Part shown: one piece after another, positions 55,703-64,000 of the stretch
How the letters are laid out: every line of letters starts with the position of its first letter
Numbering within the stretch: the first letter of the stretch is position 1
Assembly: GCA_024696005.1 (NCBI GenBank)
Contig: JAILHF010000001.1
Location: 30,111-94,110, forward strand
DNA: 64,000 nt
Reading direction: 5' to 3'
Source: Lachnospiraceae bacterium
Lineage (GTDB): Bacteria; Bacillota; Clostridia; Lachnospirales; Lachnospiraceae
The notes under the pieces: model-generated
The model's database searches: none
Told to the model about the DNA's origin: nothing
Seen by the model: only the letters and a program-made list of their open reading frames with translations
Translations under genes and position numbers: made by a program

Positions 55703-57574
55703 ATGTGCGGTATCGTCGGATTTACGGGACGCAGACAGGCGGCAGGGATACTCCTGGACGGCCTGGGAAAACTCGAATACAGAGGTTATGATTCTGCCGG
55801 CATGGCAGTCCGGGACGAGCAGGGAACCGTCCGCGTGATCAAGGCCACGGGCAAGCTCAAGAACCTCGAGGAAAAAACGCAGCAGGGAGCAAGCCTTCCC
55901 GGCTGCTGCGGTATAGGACATACCCGCTGGGCCACGCACGGCGAGCCGAACGAGAAGAACGCGCATCCCCACATCAGCGGCGCGTTCGAGCCGGAGCGTC
56001 TGGATTATTCGGATTGCACCGTTGTGGGAGTGCATAACGGCATCATCGAAAACTTCGAGGAGCTGAAGGACAAGCTCCTGCGGCACGGCTATAAGCTCTA
56101 CAGCGATACCGATACCGAGATCGCGATCAAGATCGTTGACTATTATTACAACAAGTACAAGATCGGCCCCATCGATGCGATCAACCGCATGATGGTGCGT
56201 GTGCGCGGCAGTTACGCGCTGGCTCTGATGTTCAAGGACCATCCCGGTGAGATCTACGCGGCGCGCAAGGACAGCCCCATGATCATCGGGATCGCGGACG
56301 GCGAGTCTTTCCTGGCATCGGATGTCCCGGCAGTCCTGAAGTATACCCGCGATGTTTACTATATCGGGAACCACCAGGCGGCCAGGATCCTGCCCGGTGA
56401 GGTTCATTTCTTCGATCTGAACGGTGACGAGATCAGCATTCCCTGCAAAAAGATCACCATGGATGCTTCGGCTGCCGGAAAGAACGGCTATGAGCATTAC
56501 ATGATGAAAGAGATCCATGAGCAGCCCTCCACGCTTCGCGATACCCTGGAGAGCCTGATGAAGGATGAACGGATCGATCTGGCTGGGGCCGGAATGGATG
56601 ACGAATATCTGAAGGGCATCAGGGATGTCTACATCGTTGCCTGCGGATCGGCCTGGCATGTCGGCATGACGGCGCAGTATGTGATCGAGGACATGGCCGA
56701 GCTTCCCGTGCGCGTGGAGCTCGCGTCCGAATTCCGCTACCGCAAGCTCCTGCTCGGAAAAGACAGCCTGGTCATCGTGATCTCGCAGTCGGGCGAGACC
56801 GCGGACAGCCTGTCGGCGCTCCGCATCGCAAAGGAAATGGGAGCACGTACCCTCGGGATCGTGAACGTGGAAGGTTCGAGCATAGCCCGTGAGGCGGACG
56901 AGGTGCTCTATACCAAGGCGGGCCCGGAGATCGCGGTGGCCACGACCAAAGCCTTTACGGCGCAGCTGATGGTCATGTACGCATTTGCCCTGCAGCTGGC
57001 CCTTGCCCGCGGAAAGATCGGGGAGGAGGCCTACCGGAAGGACATCCGGGAACTGCAGGCTCTGCCGGACAGGGTTTCCTATCTGCTCACGCAAAAAGGG
57101 CGCATCCAGTGGATCGCTTCCCGCTATTGTGCGGCGCATGACGCCTTCTTCATCGGACGTGGTTCCGATTACGCGATCAGCATGGAAGGAAGCCTCAAGC
57201 TCAAGGAGATCAGTTACATCCACAGCGAGGCCTATGCGGCCGGCGAGCTGAAGCACGGGACGATCAGCCTGATCGAGGACAACACGCTGATCGTGGGTGT
57301 GCTCACCCAGAAGGAGCTGATGGAAAAGACAATCAGCAACATGAAGGAATGCAAGGCCAGAGGTGCTTACCTGATGGGGATCCTTTCCGAACAGAGTGCG
57401 CCCCATATCGAAGAGCAGCTGGATTTCATTCTGAAGATACCCGAAACGGACAGTCATTTTGCAGGGATCCCCGCCGTGATCCCGCTGCAGCTGCTCGGCT
57501 ATTACATCAGCGTGTCGAAGGGACTGGACGTTGACAAGCCGAGGAATCTGGCAAAGAGTGTAACGGTGGAATAA
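55703..57574 (+). CDS. glmS: Glutamine-fructose-6-phosphate transaminase (GlmS)
   Basis: 623 residues. It makes glucosamine-6-phosphate from fructose-6-phosphate and glutamine. ATG 55703 is fixed by the catalytic Cys2 in MCGIVGFTG and the preceding GGGAGG; a longer in-frame start at 55613 would run through the terminator. The Ntn amidotransferase domain shows LEYRGYDSAG, GHTRWATHGEPNEKNAHPH and NGIIENF. Two SIS domains follow (CGSAWHVGMTAQYVIED, SQSGETADSLSALR). The C-terminus is DKPRNLAKSVTVE, the canonical end. It is 25 bases ahead of dapL; both feed peptidoglycan. Control here is by a terminator-type leader, not by the glmS ribozyme found 43 kb away. Confidence 0.97.
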   Translation: MCGIVGFTGRRQAAGILLDGLGKLEYRGYDSAGMAVRDEQGTVRVIKATGKLKNLEEKTQQGASLPGCCGIGHTRWATHGEPNEKNAHPHISGAFEPERLDYSDCTVVGVHNGIIENFEELKDKLLRHGYKLYSDTDTEIAIKIVDYYYNKYKIGPIDAINRMMVRVRGSYALALMFKDHPGEIYAARKDSPMIIGIADGESFLASDVPAVLKYTRDVYYIGNHQAARILPGEVHFFDLNGDEISIPCKKITMDASAAGKNGYEHYMMKEIHEQPSTLRDTLESLMKDERIDLAGAGMDDEYLKGIRDVYIVACGSAWHVGMTAQYVIEDMAELPVRVELASEFRYRKLLLGKDSLVIVISQSGETADSLSALRIAKEMGARTLGIVNVEGSSIAREADEVLYTKAGPEIAVATTKAFTAQLMVMYAFALQLALARGKIGEEAYRKDIRELQALPDRVSYLLTQKGRIQWIASRYCAAHDAFFIGRGSDYAISMEGSLKLKEISYIHSEAYAAGELKHGTISLIEDNTLIVGVLTQKELMEKTISNMKECKARGAYLMGILSEQSAPHIEEQLDFILKIPETDSHFAGIPAVIPLQLLGYYISVSKGLDVDKPRNLAKSVTVE

Positions 57575-57599
57575 AGGAATTCAAGGAGGCTGAACAGTC

Positions 57600-58829
57600 A
57601 TGGCAAGGATCAACAGGAATTATCTCAAACTTCCCGGAAGCTATCTTTTCTCGACCATAGCGCGGAAGGTGCGTGAATACGGTGAGGCACATCCCGACGC
57701 GGACATCATACGTTTGGGGATCGGCGATGTGACGCAGCCTCTGGCTCCCGCTGTGATCAAAGCACTGCATGCGGCGGTGGACGAGATGGGAACGGCCGAA
57801 GGATTCCGCGGCTACGCGCCGGATCTGGGCTATGAGTTCCTGCGCAGCGTGATCGCGGAAAAGGATTTCAAGGCGCGCGGCTGTGACATTTCGGCAGACG
57901 AGATCTTTGTCTCGGACGGGGCAAAGAGCGATTGCGGCAACATCCAGGAGATCTTCGGGACGAACAACCGCATCGCGGTCTGCGATCCCGTGTATCCGGT
58001 CTATGTGGACTCGAATGTCATGGCCGGCCGCACCGGGGAGTATGACAGCAACACGGAACGTTTTGCGGATGTGATCTACATGCCCTGCCTGGAGGAGAAC
58101 GGCTTTGTGCCGGAGCTTCCGAAGGAGCTGCCGGACCTGATCTATCTCTGCTTTCCCAATAACCCTACCGGCGCGGTGATCACGAAGAGCCGCCTGCAGG
58201 AATGGGTGGACTATGCCAGAAAGAACGACGCGGTGATCCTCTATGACGCGGCGTATGAAGCTTTCATCGACGACGCCTCAGCCGGCAGCGAAGATCCTGT
58301 TCCCCACAGCATTTACGAATGCGAGGGTGCGAAGGACTGCGCGATCGAATTCCGCTCCTTCTCCAAGACGGCCGGCTTCACGGGCCTGCGTCTGGGCTAT
58401 ACCGTGGTTCCGAAGGAGCTGATGACCGGCGGCGAAAAGCTGTGGCCGCTGTGGGCAAGACGTCACGGGACCAAGTTCAACGGCGCGCCCTATATCGTGC
58501 AGCGGGCCGGAGAGGCGGTTTACGGCGAAGAGGGAAGAGCGCAGATCCGGGAACAGATCGCTTATTACAAAGAAAACGCACGCATCATCCTGGAGGGCCT
58601 GAAGAAGGCCGGGTATGAGGTATCCGGCGGCATCCATGCCCCTTATATCTGGCTGAAGACCCCGGATGAGATGACGAGCTGGGATTTCTTCGATCTGCTT
58701 CTGGACCGATACAACATCGTCGGCACGCCGGGAAGCGGTTTCGGGCCTCACGGCGAGCATTACTTCCGGCTCACGGCTTTCGGCAGCAGGGGGAACACGA
58801 TCCGGGCGGTGGAACGCATATCGAAATGA
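57600..58829 (+). CDS. dapL: LL-diaminopimelate aminotransferase
   Basis: 409 residues, PLP-dependent. It converts tetrahydrodipicolinate directly to LL-diaminopimelate, the short lysine/DAP route found in Clostridia. The family start [26 protein letters not shown] and [12 protein letters not shown] match DapL. The substrate region is [14 protein letters not shown], the PLP-binding FPNNPTGAV is near 184, and the Schiff-base Lys is in [17 protein letters not shown] near 260. ATG 57600 follows AAGGAGG. It is probably co-transcribed with glmS, joining two wall-precursor enzymes. A terminator lies inside the palindromic element downstream. Confidence 0.95.
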   Translation: MARINRNYLKLPGSYLFSTIARKVREYGEAHPDADIIRLGIGDVTQPLAPAVIKALHAAVDEMGTAEGFRGYAPDLGYEFLRSVIAEKDFKARGCDISADEIFVSDGAKSDCGNIQEIFGTNNRIAVCDPVYPVYVDSNVMAGRTGEYDSNTERFADVIYMPCLEENGFVPELPKELPDLIYLCFPNNPTGAVITKSRLQEWVDYARKNDAVILYDAAYEAFIDDASAGSEDPVPHSIYECEGAKDCAIEFRSFSKTAGFTGLRLGYTVVPKELMTGGEKLWPLWARRHGTKFNGAPYIVQRAGEAVYGEEGRAQIREQIAYYKENARIILEGLKKAGYEVSGGIHAPYIWLKTPDEMTSWDFFDLLLDRYNIVGTPGSGFGPHGEHYFRLTAFGSRGNTIRAVERISK

Positions 58830-58831
58830 CG

Positions 58832-58932
58832 ATCACGGGGACGGTTCTCTGATCGGCCGCTGATTTCAAGGTTTTGCGGGGCTGAAGCATCTTGCTTCAG
58901 CCCTTTTTCAACCGCAGAACCGTCCCCGTGAT
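58832..58932. repeat. REP-like element with perfect 17-bp inverted ends
   Basis: ATCACGGGGACGGTTCT (58832-58848) and its exact complement AGAACCGTCCCCGTGAT (58916-58932) flank a 67-base centre that contains the dapL terminator. The GGGGACGGTTCT core resembles widespread REP/MITE sequences mobilised by REP-associated tyrosine transposases. No transposase is in the window. Confidence 0.7.
58879..58908 (+). terminator. Intrinsic terminator after dapL
   Basis: Perfect 11-bp stem GGGCTGAAGCA/TGCTTCAGCCC with a 3-base loop, then five T. Confidence 0.92.
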
Positions 58933-58940
58933 TGCATGAT

Positions 58941-58969
58941 TTGCAGACAGCCCGGATATACGTTATAAT
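58941..58969 (+). promoter_or_regulatory. Promoter of the sensor gene set
   Basis: -35 TTGCAG (58941-58946), 17-bp spacer, perfect -10 TATAAT (58964-58969), about 20 bases before the first start codon. Confidence 0.75.
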
Positions 58970-58989
58970 CCTCTTCGGGCAGTGTGGGG

Positions 58990-60651
58990 ATGGAGCGTAT
59001 GCGGAAAACCGGAAAAATGAAGCACAAGACCACGATCACATTCGTCGGCATCTTCCTGCTTGCCGGGGGCTGTTACCTGTGCTCCAGGACCGGGAGTGCT
59101 TTTTTCAATTCGCTGATGTTCTGCATGAATGCGACCCTGCTGCTGGGACTGGTCGTCTTCTGGATGTACACGGTGAGCGCAAGGCTTCTGAAGACGAGGA
59201 CCCGTTTGTATATTTCTGCGGCCGGCTTCTTTATCGCCCTGTTTGTGATGATGAGGATATTCAAGTACCGCATCGTCGTGAACGGCGTCATCGCGTCCCG
59301 CTATGTGACCTATCTGTATTATATCCCGCGGATCATGATCCCGACGCTGTTTCTGATCACGGCGGTCAGGCTGGCCGGGGACCGGACGTTCCACAGACAC
59401 CTGAGCCGGGGCATTCTCGTCACCGGATGTGCCCTCATGGCCCTGCCGCTCACGAACGACCTGCACGGCTTTGTATACCGCCCGAAGGTTGTGCCGGCCC
59501 AGTTTGACATGACGAGCCGTACCTATTCCTGGGGACCCGGTTTTTTTCTCTTATATGCATGGATCATTTCCCTGATGGTCGTGGGACTGATCGTGCTCTT
59601 TGCAATCATGAGAAAACGGGATAAAAAGCTTGTCGTCATGCTTGTATTCACCATTGTGCTCTGGCTCTCCGCCAAGCTCTTTACTTCCCTTGTGATCGAC
59701 CGTCTGAATACAGCCAGGATGTACAGCGGTGTCGAGATCGACTGCTTTTCCATGCTCCTGCTCCTGGAATGCTGCATCCGCAGCAGACTCATCCCATACA
59801 ATGAGAATTATGCCGGCTTTTTCCACAGCCTCAGCATGCCGGTGCTGATCACCGGGCCCGGGCTGGATACCGTTTACGCGAGCTCTGTCCCGGTACGGGC
59901 ATCGAAAGAAACGCTTGCATCCGCAGAAGATGCCCCCGTGTATCTGGATGAAGACACGAGGCTCATGTGCATGAAGATCCGTGCGGGCTACACCTTCTGG
60001 ACGGAGGATGAGAGTGAGCTCCATAAGGAGCAGAGGCGCCTTGCCGATGCGAACGCGGTGCTGAGTGAAGAAAACGATCTGATCGCACTGGAGCGTCGGC
60101 TGAAGGAACAGAAGGCGCAGCTTGAGGCGCAGGCGCTGGTTTATGAGAAGATCGGTGCCGCCATGGCGCCGAAGCAGAAAAAGATCCGCGAGCTTTTGAA
60201 CGCGACACGGCCTGACGCAGCGGATTTTGCGGATGCACTGGGAAAGGTCTGCGTGCTCAATGCCTATTCCAAGCGCAAGACCAACCTGCTTCTTTTGTCC
60301 GAAGAGGCGCTGCCCAAACAGAACCGCGAACTCTTCCTTGCCCTGTCCGAGTCGGCACGTTTCTTAAATTGCTGCGGCATCGATGCGGCTGCCGTCGGCG
60401 AGGAGTATTCCGGGCTGCCTCTCTCCGATGTCCACGAACTTTACGATACCTTCGAGACCCTGATCGAAGCCTATCTTCCCGTGCTCAGGGAAATGACGGT
60501 ATCCATCATGCCGGAGGGCATCCGTGTGGCAATGGAAGCGGAAACGAAGGTGGAGATAGCGGGTGCGGTCCTTCCCGTAACGTGTGTGGAGAGTGACGGG
60601 CTGCTCTTTTTTACCATTAAGAGAAGGAATGCGGGAGGGGGTGTGAAATGA
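58990..60651 (+). CDS. Multi-helix membrane sensor without kinase domain
   Basis: 553 residues. The N-terminal 280 contain about seven or eight transmembrane helices, resembling the 7TM sensor modules of some histidine kinases. A soluble domain near 285-345, a coiled coil near 345-395 (LHKEQRRLADANAVLSEENDLIALERRLKEQKAQLEAQ) and a C-terminal region follow. The C-terminus lacks an H-box and the N/G boxes of an ATPase, so it should not be a kinase on its own. It overlaps the next gene (a histidine kinase) by four bases and probably acts as its partner or signal input. ATG 58990 is preferred; GTG 58984 and ATG 58999 are alternatives. Specific function unknown. Confidence 0.75.
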   Translation: MERMRKTGKMKHKTTITFVGIFLLAGGCYLCSRTGSAFFNSLMFCMNATLLLGLVVFWMYTVSARLLKTRTRLYISAAGFFIALFVMMRIFKYRIVVNGVIASRYVTYLYYIPRIMIPTLFLITAVRLAGDRTFHRHLSRGILVTGCALMALPLTNDLHGFVYRPKVVPAQFDMTSRTYSWGPGFFLLYAWIISLMVVGLIVLFAIMRKRDKKLVVMLVFTIVLWLSAKLFTSLVIDRLNTARMYSGVEIDCFSMLLLLECCIRSRLIPYNENYAGFFHSLSMPVLITGPGLDTVYASSVPVRASKETLASAEDAPVYLDEDTRLMCMKIRAGYTFWTEDESELHKEQRRLADANAVLSEENDLIALERRLKEQKAQLEAQALVYEKIGAAMAPKQKKIRELLNATRPDAADFADALGKVCVLNAYSKRKTNLLLLSEEALPKQNRELFLALSESARFLNCCGIDAAAVGEEYSGLPLSDVHELYDTFETLIEAYLPVLREMTVSIMPEGIRVAMEAETKVEIAGAVLPVTCVESDGLLFFTIKRRNAGGGVK

Positions 60652-61940
60652 GCAGTCTCGGCGCGATAACCGATACCACACCCTGGTACATTATCTGTTC
60701 GGTGTCTCTGATCCTTCTGGTCGGGGCCATTACGATACTCCTGCGTGCCGCCTTTGACGCCCGCGGGCGGAAAACGACGGTGTTCGCGGCTTTGAACCTG
60801 CTCCTTGCCTTCTGCCTGTTTTTGGCCCTAATGGACTGCTTTACGATCCGGAATGTGAGCAATGCCGGCATCCGCGCGTTCCTGCCTTTCGAGGAATGGC
60901 TCTTTGCGCTTCCGCACATGTGTTATGCTCTGGTCGAAGTGGCATTGGGATTGCTTTTGCTGCTGAGCGCGCGCGATGCACTGCACTACCGGAAATACAA
61001 CCTGACGCAGGATTCCATCAAGCAGGCGCTGGACAGCCTTCCCGAAGGGATACTGATCAGCAGTCCGGATGGCGTTGTGCGCCTGGCCAACCTCAGAATG
61101 AACGAGCTTTGCAGGGCGCTTACTTCCGGGATCCTGAAGGATGCGGGGAATTTCTGGGAAAGGATACGGGAAACGGGGAAAGAGCAGGGCAGCGGCGTCC
61201 TTGTGCGTTCGGAGGGCGGTACCTTCCTGTTTGAAAAGGAGAGCTTTGTGCTGAACGGCGAGACCTATGATCGCATCACCGCGATGGATGTGAGCGACCG
61301 TTACAGGATCATCGATGAGCTGGAAGAAAAAAACGGGCATCTTTTGGACATCAAGCGCAGGATGAAGGATGCGACCGAACTCTCGGCCGAAATGTTCCTT
61401 TCACAGGAGGAGGCGGATGCCAGGGCTGCGCTTCACAACCAGCTGGGGCAGGTGCTCCTGATGGGGCGGCATTATATTCAACATAAGGATACAACGGATC
61501 CGGAGCTGGTATACATGGCGACCAGGCAGATGAACAGCTTCCTCCTCGGAGAGGAAGCCGAGCCGTACACAGGGGAGGAAGACGACCTTTCCCGCGCCGT
61601 GGCCATGGCAGGCAGCATAGGCGTTACGGCCAGCATCCGCGGGGAGGTGCCGAAGGACGACGCCATCCGGGAGCTGCTGGGGCGGGCGATCACGGAATGT
61701 GCCGCCAATGCCGTCAAGCATGCCGGCGGAGATGCGGTCACGGTCGAAATAGGGAATGCGCCTGCAGAATCTGAAGGCGCACCGGCACTTGTCATTGCGA
61801 TCACCAATAACGGTGCTCCGCCGAAGGGCGCGATCACCGAATCCGGAGGCCTGCTTTCGCTCAGGCGTGATGTCGAGGCTGCGGGCGGCAGCATGAAGAT
61901 CGAAGCAAAACCGCAGTTTGTGCTTCGGATGACTTTTTAG
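60648..61940 (+). CDS. Sensor histidine kinase (NarX/LytS-like ATPase type)
   Basis: 430 residues. Three hydrophobic helices lie in the first 115, then a PAS-like domain (QALDSLPEGILISSPDGVVRLANLRMNELC, about 130-215). A dimerisation helix has the likely phospho-acceptor His near 262 in ADARAALHNQLGQVLL, a pattern of NarL-partner kinases. A HATPase domain has its N-box in ITECAANAVKHAGGD near 350 and a glycine-rich ESGGLLSLRRDVEAAGG near 400. It forms a two-component system with the NarL-type regulator 79 bases downstream. ATG 60648 overlaps the upstream stop (ATGA). Confidence 0.86.
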   Translation: MSSLGAITDTTPWYIICSVSLILLVGAITILLRAAFDARGRKTTVFAALNLLLAFCLFLALMDCFTIRNVSNAGIRAFLPFEEWLFALPHMCYALVEVALGLLLLLSARDALHYRKYNLTQDSIKQALDSLPEGILISSPDGVVRLANLRMNELCRALTSGILKDAGNFWERIRETGKEQGSGVLVRSEGGTFLFEKESFVLNGETYDRITAMDVSDRYRIIDELEEKNGHLLDIKRRMKDATELSAEMFLSQEEADARAALHNQLGQVLLMGRHYIQHKDTTDPELVYMATRQMNSFLLGEEAEPYTGEEDDLSRAVAMAGSIGVTASIRGEVPKDDAIRELLGRAITECAANAVKHAGGDAVTVEIGNAPAESEGAPALVIAITNNGAPPKGAITESGGLLSLRRDVEAAGGSMKIEAKPQFVLRMTF

Positions 61941-61974
61941 TGTTTCTTTTTTCAATCCCGAAAAAATGGTACAA

Positions 61975-62011
61975 ACGGGGGATACCCCGTACGCTATTCA
62001 TCTGCTACAAT
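61975..62011 (+). promoter_or_regulatory. Palindrome and -10 box at the response-regulator start
   Basis: Palindrome ACGGGG-GATA-CCCCGT (61975-61990) sits where a -35 box would be. A -10 box TACAAT (62006-62011) ends seven bases before the ATG at 62019. No ribosome site precedes that ATG. This suggests an activator-dependent, leaderless promoter, perhaps autoregulated. Confidence 0.55.
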
Positions 62012-62018
62012 TTTTACC

Positions 62019-62672
62019 ATGAGCAGCGAAAAACGGATAAAAGTTGTGGTTGTCGATGATCAGAACATCTCGAGGGGCTTCTTCGAGATGTATGTTCGTG
62101 CGTCCGCGGGCTTTGAACTCGAGGCGGGCTTAAGGAGCGCGCAGCAGGCCGTGGACTATGTCGAAGGGCATGATCCCGATCTGCTGATCCTGGATGTGAT
62201 GATGCAGGACGGCATGGATGGCCTGACCGCGGCCAGGATCATCAAGGAAAAACACCCGGAGATCAGGATCATCCTTACCACATCCACTTCGGAGACCGGC
62301 TGGGAGCAGGAGGCCAGGGAGGCAGGCATCGAGAGCTTCTGGTACAAGGAATACGACGAGATCAGCCTGACGGAGATTATGGAGCGCACCATGAAGGGCG
62401 AGTCCGTATATCCGTCTGTGACGCCAAAGGTATCCTTCGGAAAAATAACAAGGAATGATCTCACGGAGCGCGAGATCGAGATCCTGCGGGAGCTTACCGC
62501 CAGCCAGACCAATGAAGAGATCGCGGAAAAGCTGAACATCTCCGCCAATACGGTCAAGAGGCACATCCAGAACATGATGGAGAAGACGGGATTCAAATCG
62601 AGGATCGAACTGGCGGTCAACGCAAGGGCTGTCGGTCTGGTCATCAGTGACAGTGACAGAACCGGAAATTGA
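62019..62672 (+). CDS. NarL/LuxR-type response regulator
   Basis: 217 residues. The receiver domain has KVVVVDDQNISRGFFEMY at the start, phospho-acceptor Asp near 53 in LLILDVMMQDGMDGLTAARII, Thr/Ser in LTTSTSE near 88 and Lys in WYKEYDE near 109. The C-terminal LuxR-type helix-turn-helix is LTEREIEILRELTASQTNEEIAEKLNISANTVKRHIQNMMEKTGF near 148-192. It should be phosphorylated by the kinase just upstream. It is followed after 17 bases by a secreted-protein gene that may be a target or a co-transcribed partner. Confidence 0.93.
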   Translation: MSSEKRIKVVVVDDQNISRGFFEMYVRASAGFELEAGLRSAQQAVDYVEGHDPDLLILDVMMQDGMDGLTAARIIKEKHPEIRIILTTSTSETGWEQEAREAGIESFWYKEYDEISLTEIMERTMKGESVYPSVTPKVSFGKITRNDLTEREIEILRELTASQTNEEIAEKLNISANTVKRHIQNMMEKTGFKSRIELAVNARAVGLVISDSDRTGN

Positions 62673-62689
62673 TAGAGGGAGGAAAGATC

Positions 62690-64000
62690 ATGAGGAAAAG
62701 GAACGGATCAAAACGCATATCGGCATTCCTGCTTTCGCTGATCCTGGGAGCGGGTGAGCTCGCAGGCAGCGGTTTTTCCGTGTTTGCGGAAGGAGAGGAA
62801 GCGGAGCCTCTTATCGAGGCGGAAGCCGAAGAGGCGGAGGATGCCGGTGGGGAAACGGATCCGGAGGATGTATGGGAAATCGAAGATGGCGATCCGGAAT
62901 GGGAAGAGCCGGAGGAGGGCATGATCCCGGAGGAAGAGCCGGACGGTGCGGATATCCCTGTGGAGAAGACTATAGAGAACACCATGCTCGGTACCTGGGA
63001 TATGGCTTCTCCTGTGGTGCCTGCTTCGGATCAGGATCCCTGGCAGGGAAGCTTTGTGTATTATGGAAAATATGAAGGGAGAGTTCTGAAATACAGAGTC
63101 CTTGACAGAGGCGGCTGTGATTTTACTCCGGACTGGCAGCCGGCGATGCTGCTTGATTGTCATCAGACGCATGTGGTTGGAGGTGGATATTACTCGACCA
63201 ACGACTTTATGAGCAGTACTCTCCGTGAACATCTGAACGGAGAGTACTTTCTGGAGAACGATGTCTTTACTTCTCCCGAAAAAAGCGCGATCGTGAACAG
63301 TACTAAAATATCACCAAACGAAAGAGACGGTAAATCGGAATCCGAATACGGATTCGGTAAGCTTAAGGATACGAAAATTTTTGTGCTGGACGTAAAAGAA
63401 GCTACAAACCCTTCCTACGGATATTTTGATACGATCGAGTATAGCAAAACCCGTGAAAAGGAAAAGTGGCCTAATAAACTCATCTCATACCAGGCGTGGC
63501 TTCTGCGTTCCCCTCATGCTACGGATAAGAATTATGCTTCTTATGTGTCTGACGGAAAAATAAGAAAGGTAAGTGTTAATGGTGGTACTGCCGTCAGTCC
63601 TGCATTTAACCTTGATCTGAGCAAAATCATCTTTGCCACCGCCATCAGCGGGAAGAAAGGTGCGGTAAATACCGAATACAAGCTGACGGTGAAGAACCTC
63701 GATATGGGAGTGGATCTGGGCACTTACGGCAAAGTCTACAATGCGAATATGGAAGACCGTATCCTCACCGTTCCTTACCGGATCACAGGTAAGGATGCGG
63801 CAGAAGCGGATGCGGTCAGTATCCTGATCCTGGATAAGGAATACAAGAACGGAAATTCCAATGGCGCGAAGATATTATATTACGGAACGCTGGATTGCGG
63901 CGACAGCTTTGAGGTCCAGGGCAGGGGGACTTTCCGTCTGCCCGGGGAATTTGACTTAAGCGGCTGGGGGAAGGATTACCACGTATACATGATGGCCGAA
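62690..64000 (+). CDS. Secreted protein with DUF6273-like domain (3' end outside window)
   Basis: Reading frame open from ATG 62690 (after GGGAGGAAAG) to the window end, so at least 437 residues. A signal peptide (RKRNGSKRISAFLLSLILGAGELAGSGFSVFA) is probably cut near residue 33. A very acidic segment to about residue 95 (EAEPLIEAEAEEAEDAG...) follows. From about 125 to 310 is a DUF6273-like pattern: YYGKYEGRVLKYRVLDR, STNDFMSSTLREHLNGEYFL, FTSPEKSAIVNSTKI, FVLDVKEATNPSYGYF, SYQAWLLRSPH and VNGGTAVSPAFNLDLS. A beta-rich region follows. Such proteins are surface proteins of gut Firmicutes without a known activity. It is 17 bases after the response regulator, so probably co-transcribed. Confidence 0.8.
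   Translation, partial: MRKRNGSKRISAFLLSLILGAGELAGSGFSVFAEGEEAEPLIEAEAEEAEDAGGETDPEDVWEIEDGDPEWEEPEEGMIPEEEPDGADIPVEKTIENTMLGTWDMASPVVPASDQDPWQGSFVYYGKYEGRVLKYRVLDRGGCDFTPDWQPAMLLDCHQTHVVGGGYYSTNDFMSSTLREHLNGEYFLENDVFTSPEKSAIVNSTKISPNERDGKSESEYGFGKLKDTKIFVLDVKEATNPSYGYFDTIEYSKTREKEKWPNKLISYQAWLLRSPHATDKNYASYVSDGKIRKVSVNGGTAVSPAFNLDLSKIIFATAISGKKGAVNTEYKLTVKNLDMGVDLGTYGKVYNANMEDRILTVPYRITGKDAAEADAVSILILDKEYKNGNSNGAKILYYGTLDCGDSFEVQGRGTFRLPGEFDLSGWGKDYHVYMMAE

Overview
The window looks like chromosomal DNA of a Gram-positive anaerobe of the class Clostridia, most likely Lachnospiraceae. This is inferred from gene content, not from a search: a type III glutamine synthetase, LL-diaminopimelate aminotransferase (DapL), an ammonium transporter fused to a P-II domain, a GGGtGRT-family protein next to a NifU-like scaffold, a DUF6273-like secreted protein, strong AGGAGG ribosome sites and sigma-A-like TTGACA/TATAAT promoters. 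Base composition is moderately GC-rich and nearly every gene is on the + strand.

Layout. 0-2 kb: c-di-AMP synthase CdaA (5' cut by the window edge) and its YbbR partner. 2.2-4.3 kb: HPr and 2-isopropylmalate synthase. 4.3-12.1 kb: exopolysaccharide or cell-wall glycan genes (RmlD, GDP-fucose synthase, four family-2 glycosyltransferases, a WcaJ-type phosphoglycosyltransferase), with one opposing gene (divergent PAP2, YuiD-like). 12.1-15.1 kb: a glmS ribozyme followed not by glmS but by nagB, a GlmU-like acetyltransferase and glmM. 15.2-16.9 kb: an HtrA protease. 17-26.4 kb: three ClpX-family AAA+ ATPases around a 970-bp repeat-bearing gap and a 1222-residue repetitive surface protein. 26.4-29.4 kb: a Cache-GGDEF diguanylate cyclase and a MATE transporter. 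29.5-33.9 kb: tRNA-Leu(UAG) and an aromatic amino acid operon (trpE, trpG, pheA, aroF).

33.9-58.8 kb is a nitrogen and glutamine region: asnB, GSIII, amtB-PII, purF, an Fe-S scaffold with a GGGtGRT gene, gltB-gltD-pyrG-carA-carB, glmS and dapL. 58.8-62.7 kb holds a REP-like palindrome and a sensor/histidine kinase/NarL-type regulator set, followed by a secreted protein cut by the window end.

Two RNA-level observations stand out. (1) A convincing glmS self-cleaving ribozyme sits in front of nagB-acetyltransferase-glmM. The true glmS, 43 kb away, has no ribozyme. The operon looks like an ammonia-dependent hexosamine-phosphate route under GlcN6P control. (2) Six leader hairpins with the hexaloop AAAGGC or AAAGGT (A at position 1, G at position 4) overlap intrinsic terminators before asnB, GSIII, amtB, gltB (two in tandem) and glmS. 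This fits ANTAR-protein-type antitermination of a glutamine regulon. No ANTAR protein is encoded in the window.
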